Shown: positions 8,783-15,527 of the stretch, piece by piece | How positions within the stretch are numbered: the stretch's first letter is position 1 | How the letters are laid out: each line of letters starts with the position of its first letter | Source: Mastigocoleus testarum BC008 | GTDB lineage: Bacteria; Cyanobacteriota; Cyanobacteriia; Cyanobacteriales; Nostocaceae | Reading direction: 5' to 3' | Length of the DNA: 57,711 bases | Assembly: GCF_001456025.1 (NCBI RefSeq) | Contig: NZ_LMTZ01000147.1 | Location: forward strand, 1 to 57,711 | The notes under the pieces: model-generated | Told to the model about the DNA's origin: nothing | Seen by the model: the letters and a program-made list of their open reading frames with translations, nothing else | The model's database searches: none | Translations under genes and position numbers: made by a program

Positions 8783-9889
8783 CTAAGATAAAACTTTTAA
8801 GCGTTTGAGCATCCAGTCAAATCTTGCACCTCCTGTAAAAAGGTTATCCATTAAGTTCACATCAATTTCATCGTCATATTGCAAGTTTTCTGATAGTCTG
8901 TGCCCTACTCCGTAAGAACTTCTACCGTATCCAAGACGATTAATTAAGCTTTGTAACCTAACAGAAATTAGTATTGAAATTAGTCGGTAAAAACGAGCGC
9001 CAATCGCCGAATTTTGCTGAAGTTTTACAAATAATAGTTGTTTTTTAATTACTAAAACTTTGGAAGTTTCGAGGGCTGTAAACGTATAATTTGGTAACCG
9101 ATTGTCAACAAGGGTCGTTTCGCCAATAATCTCGCTAACAGAAGATGTGGCTATTTCATATCCTGGTGACTCTTCTTCAGGAGAGGTTTCTAATAATGAA
9201 AAAACATTAGTAAGGGTTCGCGTATTTTCTTCTTTAAAATATACAGACATACTCCCTTGTATTAATATGTATATATTTTCCACTGCTCTACCCGCACGAA
9301 TTAAAACAGTACCAGGAGATATAGTCTCTAAGTAACTGTGTTCGATAATCCAATCTACATCACTGTCGCTGAGTTCCCCGAAAAGCATCGGACCATCTTG
9401 CAGTGCTGGAATTTTGACGTTACGACGACTTGTAAATTTTTTAACCAAGCGTTCAAAGCGCTCTAAAAGTAAAATGGCAATTGCTTGGTAAAAGCGAGAA
9501 GCAAAACCAATATCTTGCCGTAGTTTTGCTCGTAAGTCACGACTAGATATGGATAAAACAACAGAATCTTCTATAGCTTTAACCGTAGTTGCTGAGGGGC
9601 TAAAATTTAGCAAAGAAGCCTCACCTAAAACCTCGCCAGCAAAAAAACGCCCTATTTCTTCTTCTAACTCGTCGTTACTTTCCAGAGTAGCGAAAACTCC
9701 AGCTAAAGTACTGTTAGGATTCCTATTGATAATAGCGCTAAAAGTACCTTCTAAAACTATGTATAAACATTCAGCTTGGTGTCGCTGATGGATGAGTATA
9801 TCATCAGGACTAAGTCTTTGTTTCCGACTATTAGAGATTATCCAATTAATATCACTATCATTTAATTTTTTCAGTAGAGTTTCTATCAT
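8783..9889 (-). CDS. tandem cyclic-nucleotide-binding-domain protein
   Basis: This 368-aa protein contains two similar halves of the cNMP-binding (CAP_ED) fold. The first has LSPDDILIHQRHQAECLYIVLEGTFSAII...EEIGRFFAGEVLGEASLL. The second has ISPGTVLIRAGRAVENIYILIQGSMSVYF...SVSEIIGETTLV. Each half ends in helices with ARFYQAI/ARFYRLI (A-S/G-RFY). There is no DNA-binding helix-turn-helix at the C-terminus, so it is unlikely to be a Crp-type transcription factor. A regulator or tether of the exporter is more likely. The phosphate-binding Arg usual in true cAMP sites is not obvious at the expected spot, so ligand binding is uncertain. It lies 30 bases upstream of the HlyD-like gene in the export operon. 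Confidence 0.82.
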   Translation of the reverse strand: MIETLLKKLNDSDINWIISNSRKQRLSPDDILIHQRHQAECLYIVLEGTFSAIINRNPNSTLAGVFATLESNDELEEEIGRFFAGEVLGEASLLNFSPSATTVKAIEDSVVLSISSRDLRAKLRQDIGFASRFYQAIAILLLERFERLVKKFTSRRNVKIPALQDGPMLFGELSDSDVDWIIEHSYLETISPGTVLIRAGRAVENIYILIQGSMSVYFKEENTRTLTNVFSLLETSPEEESPGYEIATSSVSEIIGETTLVDNRLPNYTFTALETSKVLVIKKQLLFVKLQQNSAIGARFYRLISILISVRLQSLINRLGYGRSSYGVGHRLSENLQYDDEIDVNLMDNLFTGGARFDWMLKRLKVLS

Positions 9890-9940
9890 ATGCCTTTCTT
9901 TTTAAGATATTGTTTTGATAGACTTCGAGCAAAACCCTCA

Positions 9941-11068
9941 TCATAGAAGGGTGTGGGTGATTTGTGAACTTGCTAATTCTTCTAGTGTTAATTTTGATAA
10001 TGTTAATAGCATAGAAAGTTCGTTGGCTAATGTTCTTGACTGAGCAAAAAACTGTTTATCAAAATTCTCCAAATTTTTTGCTGCACATACGACTAAAGTT
10101 TGAAGAATTTTGAACGCACCTTCACTGAGTGGAGGTTCTCCCCGGTAATTTTGTAATCTACCTCCTTCGCGATAATTGGGGAATGATTCTAAACCAATGA
10201 AATGGAGAAACCAGTCAGAACGATAGCTACCAATAGCAGCTACAATACCTCGATAATCAGCTATTAATTCATCTAATAAGTTATTACGCATAGATCCAAA
10301 AAAGCGGCGAGTAAAGTAATGGGTGCATTCATGCTCTAAGCGAATTTTTAAAGACATTTGCTGCCATTGCATTTTGGTTAATCCTAATTTGTTCGCTGGT
10401 ACATTGCTGTAGGGACCAGTGCTAAGAATAATAAATTTATCTTGATATAATTCTTTGCGTGGGATCAAACGTTTAAATTCATTCGACCACTCCGATTCAG
10501 AGTCATTATTTTGTTGTGCTTTCCATTGTTTTTGATATTGGTAAATACGATTCCAGTTATTGTAGCCACTAACAATACAAGCCCCCATTGAGTCAGGTAC
10601 CGGTTGCGGTTCATTCTGTTTGGTAATTGCTTGCACTAAAGTTACAAAATCTTGACGGTTTCCAGCAATTATTACGGGAATAAAGCCTGCAAGGGTTTCG
10701 TGTATTTTTATTTGTAATTTTTCTGGTTCTTTAAAAACTATATTTACAACGTTTTTACTAATACTCGCAAATCCTCCTTGACGAGTTGCAGCACGATATT
10801 CTTCTGTTTTGCTAATACCCGATAGTATGGGAAATTGTAATTGTACAAAAGTATTTTTTAAGACTTCGTGTGACCCTATTTCTTCAGCCTCTATCACATA
10901 TTTTTCCCAAGCTGCAATATGAGCTTCTGGTACTGGAGGAAAAGTTTGGGGAAGTTTACATTTATGACTTTCAAAAATATTTTCGTTGTAATTCAATAGT
11001 TCTGTAACTTCTGAATCACTTGCACCAAATTCAGCTAAAATACGAGCGCGTAATTGTTGCCTATTCAT
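9941..11068 (-). CDS. HExxH metalloprotease-like protein in NHLP export operon
   Basis: This 375-aa protein (from the ATG at 11068) is not one I can name with certainty. It carries RLEHECTHYFTRR: an HExxH zinc-binding signature at residues 246-250, followed by NNLLDELIADYRGI about 17 residues on, where the acidic residues could give the third ligand. This pattern is seen in zincin peptidases. There is no signal peptide or membrane helix, so it is probably cytosolic. The frame is open to an ATG at 11116, but that would overlap the upstream gene's stop at 11097, so the inner ATG is preferred; no strong ribosome site marks either. It sits between the heme-sensor gene and the cNMP gene in the exporter run, suggesting a role in processing or quality control of the exported peptide (inference). 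It may belong to a DUF7005-type family. Confidence 0.7.
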   Translation of the reverse strand: MNRQQLRARILAEFGASDSEVTELLNYNENIFESHKCKLPQTFPPVPEAHIAAWEKYVIEAEEIGSHEVLKNTFVQLQFPILSGISKTEEYRAATRQGGFASISKNVVNIVFKEPEKLQIKIHETLAGFIPVIIAGNRQDFVTLVQAITKQNEPQPVPDSMGACIVSGYNNWNRIYQYQKQWKAQQNNDSESEWSNEFKRLIPRKELYQDKFIILSTGPYSNVPANKLGLTKMQWQQMSLKIRLEHECTHYFTRRFFGSMRNNLLDELIADYRGIVAAIGSYRSDWFLHFIGLESFPNYREGGRLQNYRGEPPLSEGAFKILQTLVVCAAKNLENFDKQFFAQSRTLANELSMLLTLSKLTLEELASSQITHTLL

Positions 11069-11096
11069 AAATCTATAATGCTGTATATTATTTAAT

Positions 11097-12056
11097 TTAT
11101 CTACGATTGGAATCATCTTTTCGACGATTTCCTAAACGATATTCTTCTAATCTTTCAAGAGCCATTACTAAGCTAACTTTCATTCTTGTAAAAGCTTCTA
11201 CAAGAATACCAACTTCATTGTTCGATGCACTTTTGAACTCAGCATCCATATTACCTATACTCACAGCTTCTGCAACTTCAACAACCTCCCTAACAGGGTT
11301 AACAACATATCTTTTTAGCCAAAAATTAGCTGCAAAAATAGTAATTGCAAAAATAAGGGCTATGCTTCCTAATACCCATAACAATGCTTGAATAGCCTTT
11401 CGCATAACAATATTAGCTGGAATATAAACTATTTGAGTTCCTAAAACTTCATTTAATTTCCAGCCAAAACCATTATTAGCCCCATATAAGCGAATCATTT
11501 CTTCTGGAGCTTCAGCAGGAATACTATGGCATTTAAGACAGCTAGAGTCTTTAATAATTATAGGAGAAGCAGTATAAAAAAATTTTTCTCCAGATTTAAG
11601 AAAAGTAAAATCTTCAATCTGTGGAATATCTGGTTTGAGAGTAAAATGCTTAATTATTTTCCTTTCAAATTCATTTGCCTTATCCTCAGGATTAGTGGGA
11701 TTGAGCATTGCTTCTTTATATTTATATTCTGCATAGGATGAATGGTTTTGATGTAGAATTTTAAAAATACTTTTTGCGTTATAAGAAGGAATTACTTGAG
11801 GTACAAATTCATTAGCTTTTATACGTTCTTGAAGTTGAGAAGCAAGTTCATTGTTTGTATAATCACGAGCAGAACTCAAAATATCCATAACTACATTTGC
11901 AGTCGAAGCAACTTCATGTTGTGCTTTTGAATTTAAAACACGAGCTAAAGTTATACCACTCAAACTAATTCCAACAACAAAAATTAGCAACATCAATAAA
12001 GTGAAACTTTTAGATAAAGTGGTTTTTTTACCAGTTACTATTCGTGTATAAGGCAT
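11097..12056 (-). CDS. Tll0287-like heme sensor with HAMP domain
   Basis: This 319-aa protein has an N-terminal membrane helix (about 18-40), an extracytoplasmic domain of about 180 residues, a second helix (LLWVLGSIALIFAITIFAANF, about 225-247) and a HAMP linker ending near residue 305. The periplasmic domain carries CLKCH (C173, C176, H177), a c-type heme attachment motif, in the context typical of Tll0287-like/DUF3365 sensors (CLxCHSxP...GWKLNEVLGTQIVYIP). No kinase, methyl-acceptor or cyclase output follows HAMP; the protein ends in a short coiled segment. It probably passes a redox or gas signal to a partner such as the neighbouring MinD-like ATPase (inference). It overlaps or abuts the metalloprotease-like gene downstream. 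Confidence 0.85.
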   Translation of the reverse strand: MPYTRIVTGKKTTLSKSFTLLMLLIFVVGISLSGITLARVLNSKAQHEVASTANVVMDILSSARDYTNNELASQLQERIKANEFVPQVIPSYNAKSIFKILHQNHSSYAEYKYKEAMLNPTNPEDKANEFERKIIKHFTLKPDIPQIEDFTFLKSGEKFFYTASPIIIKDSSCLKCHSIPAEAPEEMIRLYGANNGFGWKLNEVLGTQIVYIPANIVMRKAIQALLWVLGSIALIFAITIFAANFWLKRYVVNPVREVVEVAEAVSIGNMDAEFKSASNNEVGILVEAFTRMKVSLVMALERLEEYRLGNRRKDDSNRR

Positions 12057-12089
12057 AAATTAATTAAACTTAGCTGTGAATGAATTTTT

Positions 12090-12851
12090 TTATGAAATAA
12101 TATGTTTAACTATTCCATCTATGGCTTGAGAAATTGGATGATTTGGATAGGTTAGGCAAAATATACTGCTACTACCAAGTCGCAAGATATCTTTTGATTC
12201 AGGAATTATCCCTGCGACTGGAGCTTCATAAGTTGATTCAACTTTCTTTTTCAAATCGTTAAAGTCGTAATCAGTTAAGACTTTATTAATCGTAAGTAAT
12301 AGTAGTGGTGTTTTTAGCCTGCGAGCAACATCAACTGTGACTGCAGTACCTTGAAAATCTTGTTGATCTGGTCGAAGTATTAACATAACAATATCTGAAG
12401 TTGTAAGTGAAATCAGGGTTTCTTGGGTCAGACCAGGATGGGTGTCTACAAATAAATAGTCAAGCTTGATGTCTTTAATTAAGTCTTTAAAACCTTCTAG
12501 CAGCAGTTCAACATCAAACCTTTCGCGTAATACACGGGAAATATCGTTCAATTTTGTGCTACAAGGAACCAAATAAATACTGCCGTGATTGTTTACTTTC
12601 TCTTGAAGAACAGATGTAACATCGTAAACTGCATCGCGGATAGGACATTGACCCCAGAGATAGTTATTCAGGGTGTGTTTTATAGTGTTGTCATTTAAAC
12701 CGAAGAGAATATGAATCCCAGGTGACTGAATATCCGTATCTATGACACCAACTCGATATCCTTTACGAGCAACTATTGCAGCTATATTTGCTGTTAAATT
12801 CGACTTACCTGTACCACCTCTGTATGAATGAATAGAAATTATTCTAGGCAT
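12090..12851 (-). CDS. MinD/ParA-family ATPase
   Basis: This 253-aa P-loop protein has an N-terminal SYRGGTGKSNLTANIA motif (deviant Walker A), switch I VGVIDTDIQSPGIHILFG, and Walker B YLFVDTHPGL. The signature Lys at the start of the MinD/ParA Walker A (KGGxGKT/S) is Arg11 here; the catalytic-loop Lys16 is kept. Members of the family bind membranes or DNA as ATP-driven dimers, but the C-terminus (QAIDGIVKHIIS) is only weakly like the MinD membrane helix. It is the first gene of the seven-gene minus-strand run, with a 33-base gap to the heme-sensor gene. A role in placing or controlling the export machine is inferred from position only. Confidence 0.85.
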   Translation of the reverse strand: MPRIISIHSYRGGTGKSNLTANIAAIVARKGYRVGVIDTDIQSPGIHILFGLNDNTIKHTLNNYLWGQCPIRDAVYDVTSVLQEKVNNHGSIYLVPCSTKLNDISRVLRERFDVELLLEGFKDLIKDIKLDYLFVDTHPGLTQETLISLTTSDIVMLILRPDQQDFQGTAVTVDVARRLKTPLLLLTINKVLTDYDFNDLKKKVESTYEAPVAGIIPESKDILRLGSSSIFCLTYPNHPISQAIDGIVKHIIS

Positions 12852-12997
12852 AATTTAAACAACCTCTTCAATATTTGTAGTTAATTTTGTGTCCCTAGGA
12901 TTTAAATAATTTTGAAAGTTATTGTCTATTTATCAGCAATCCTGAGTGAATTATTTGAGTTTGAACCAGCTTAAAGTCAAGTAGACCTACTGTACTA

Positions 12998-14740
12998 CTA
13001 ACTAGCTTCTTTGTCATTGAGAAATTTGTAATTATAAAGTGAACTTCCAATTAAATTATTTGGTATGTGACAAATTAAATTGAAAATATTTTCATATAAA
13101 TATCCACATTTATCCTCATAATATTTCTCAATTTCTAAGTGAAGATTTTTTAGATTTTTTCCTAAATCACTTTGGTTTTTAAATATAGTAATTAGTTTTT
13201 CTATTACTGTTTTAGTTATAAGATTAATATGAGCTTTTTTGGTTGAACAATGAATTTCAATTTTCAACAAAACGTGGGTTTTGAGTAAATCTAATTCCCC
13301 TGTTACAACTTCTTCACAAACTCTATCAATTAACGAGTTTATAACATATTCCATAACGATCTGTTTTAATGTAAATTTATTACCCCTATTTTCAACTAAG
13401 GAAGATTGAACCAAATATTTCAGTGTCTCCATTACCTTTTGTCGCGGAACTGAGGGATAGATTTCTAATAATAATTGAGCTATGGATACTGGTTCGCGAT
13501 GAATTGCTAACCAGTATAAAATAGATTTTGCCAAGCTAGATATTCTATAAAAATGCTGTCCTAAAAGGTTACAAATTTCATCAAGTAACAAGGTTTTATA
13601 TTGAATAAATTCTTTTATATCTCCTTGGAATAATTCTTTAATTGCAACTGCTGCTATTTTGAGCGCTAAAGGATTTCCTGAATACTGCTCTACCAGGTAT
13701 TCATATCCATCTTCGCCAGAAGAATAGCAACCTTTAAATTGCAATAGCTTTTGTCCTGCTGAAGTACTCAAACCACTTAAATGTATACATTGAACTGATG
13801 AATTTTCCCCTTCCATCAGAGCAAGTTCTTTTGGTTTTTCACGACCAGTGATGATCAAGTGACTAGTGTGATGACATTCTCCTAAAAGTTTGAAGAAGTT
13901 ACCATAATCTTCAAAACCTGGCTTGTAGCAACCTGTATTTTCTCCATTACACAGAATAGTTTCTATATTATCCAATATCAACAAACAACGATGTTTACGT
14001 AAAAATTCAAGTAGAAGAGATATTTTCCCATCTACACTTTCAGGTAATTCTACTCTCTCTTTTTTACGAATAGATTGCAGTAAACTGTTTAAAATATCTT
14101 CTAAAGAGGGTTCATTTTGTAACGAACGCCAAATGAGAAAATCAAATTGATTCTGCATCCTTTTTGCTAATTTTACGGATAAATGGGTCTTACCAATTCC
14201 ACCCATTCCCACAATACCGATGATTCGAGAATTATAGGTATTTATCCATTCTTCAAGAGTATTTTGCTCCTTATTACGCCCATAAAATACAGAAACATCA
14301 GGAGCTTCTCCCCAATCATGGCAATAATTATTTACCAAGTTTTTATGAACATCTAAAGTTAATGTATCTTGATTGAGTGAACTAGCAAAATTTGTTTGTT
14401 TTGAAGTCTCTTGCTGTTCTCTTATATTTGTGTTCGCTGGGTCAGGAGATGAAGAAGAAAAGCGATTTACAATACCTAACTGTCTCTCAATCGCACTTTT
14501 AAAAGTGTTCTTTTTAACTTTTTCCCCAAAGACACTAGAAAGAAGTTGCCATAATTTCGGTCCAACATCTTGCTTCAAGTAATTTGGTGAATAGCCATGT
14601 GTTTTGGCTATCTGTTCGTAACCTTGACGAGAACCAGAGCAAGTAGATTCAATTATAAGTCTCTGTAAGTCATTCAAATGTACTCCTAGCTTGGTAAAAA
14701 CTAAGGTATCAGTAAATTGAAGCACTTCTTTTGGATTCAT
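12998..14740 (-). CDS. NB-ARC NTPase with N-terminal vMAP-type helical domain
   Basis: From the ATG at 14740 this is 580 aa; upstream in-frame ATGs exist at 14770 and 14779. The chosen start fits the paralogous N-terminus at 21986. Residues 1-100 form a helical DNA-binding-like domain (LNDLQRLIIES..YEQIAKTHGYSPNYLKQDVGPKLWQLLS) like that of vWA-MoxR-associated proteins. An NB-ARC ATPase follows: P-loop GMGGIGKT, Walker B CLLILDNIE, HLIITGREKP and GNPLALKIAA. The last 150 or so residues are winged-helix-like and then helical. The WD40 or TPR repeats usual in cyanobacterial STAND proteins are absent, so the sensor part is missing or novel. It is divergent from the AAA-CHASE2 gene across a 790-base intergenic region. 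Confidence 0.82.
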   Translation of the reverse strand: MNPKEVLQFTDTLVFTKLGVHLNDLQRLIIESTCSGSRQGYEQIAKTHGYSPNYLKQDVGPKLWQLLSSVFGEKVKKNTFKSAIERQLGIVNRFSSSSPDPANTNIREQQETSKQTNFASSLNQDTLTLDVHKNLVNNYCHDWGEAPDVSVFYGRNKEQNTLEEWINTYNSRIIGIVGMGGIGKTHLSVKLAKRMQNQFDFLIWRSLQNEPSLEDILNSLLQSIRKKERVELPESVDGKISLLLEFLRKHRCLLILDNIETILCNGENTGCYKPGFEDYGNFFKLLGECHHTSHLIITGREKPKELALMEGENSSVQCIHLSGLSTSAGQKLLQFKGCYSSGEDGYEYLVEQYSGNPLALKIAAVAIKELFQGDIKEFIQYKTLLLDEICNLLGQHFYRISSLAKSILYWLAIHREPVSIAQLLLEIYPSVPRQKVMETLKYLVQSSLVENRGNKFTLKQIVMEYVINSLIDRVCEEVVTGELDLLKTHVLLKIEIHCSTKKAHINLITKTVIEKLITIFKNQSDLGKNLKNLHLEIEKYYEDKCGYLYENIFNLICHIPNNLIGSSLYNYKFLNDKEAS

Positions 14741-14924
14741 AGAAGAACTTTCTGCCTCTAATATTCTCATATATCGCACCTATGCCTATAGGGTAATTTT
14801 GTAGATGAGTTAAACTGACTAACAGAACTTAGACATTTTTTAATTCAAAAAATAGCTTCAAAGCTTTATAAGTCAATACTTTTACATAGAATTGGTTGTT
14901 TTATTTATAAATACATCTAGGTTA

Positions 14925-15050
14925 TGGCTAACGCCACACAACGCTAAGAGCGATTTTTAGCACTTTGAAGTTAACCCCTTGTCATGATTGGCTTTAAGGC
15001 TGTTTCCCACTCCTTTTTTGTCCGAGTCCCGTTAGCCAGTATTGAGAAAA
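14925..15050. repeat. inverted-repeat-bounded intergenic element
   Basis: TGGCTAACG near 14925 and its complement CGTTAGCCA near 15035 face each other about 100 bases apart. The segment between is not coding in any frame I can support. It could be a decayed small mobile element or an untranslated leader. It lies in the long gap between the divergent NB-ARC and AAA-CHASE2 genes; the rest of that gap (14780-15527) is AT-rich with no further gene seen. Confidence 0.3.
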
Positions 15051-15137
15051 TAAGGTTATAAGTCTAAAAGCTAAAAAGCTTTTCTTGCTTTCTATAAATT
15101 AATTATGATTGACTATCCAACTTAATAGTTCAGGGTG

Positions 15138-15181
15138 AATTCAGTAATATTGACTTAAGTTCAGCCTGATATTACTGAATT
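15138..15181. promoter_or_regulatory. 13-bp inverted repeat with TTCAG repeats in divergent intergenic region
   Basis: AATTCAGTAATAT (15138-15150) and ATATTACTGAATT (15169-15181) are perfect inverted copies with an 18-base spacer. Around them TTCAG recurs (near 15129, 15160, 15187 and 15208), including two copies of AATTCAGGTAA. This sits between the start of the NB-ARC gene (minus) and the AAA-CHASE2 gene (plus) and could be an operator region for either. A structured leader is the alternative. Confidence 0.4.
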
Positions 15182-15527
15182 TAAATTCAGGTAATTCAAA
15201 TAAATTCAGGTAAAAATACCGTCTTTTTTACTGCTACAATGCTAACTTTACTAAGTTTTCGACTTATATTTGATCGCAGCAAATCTAAAGGTTTTTGAAA
15301 TTTTATATCCCCTCAGATATATATTTTTATAGTAAAAGTGATTATATTAATCAATAATTGACTCATTGTTGACAAGTAAACATTTATCTTGAAAAAGTAA
15401 TTTATTCAATTTTTTTATTTTGCTAATCTGATGATCGGCGAAATAATTAAGATAAATATAGCTAATGTAGTAAGCTCGAACTTCAAAATCCCACCCTCAT
15501 AGAGGGATATGGTATAAAACATTAATT

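Noticed and set aside
11069..11116. Longer N-terminus for the HExxH protein starting at 11116
   Set aside because: It would overlap the upstream gene and adds residues without ribosome-site support; the ATG at 11068 is simpler.
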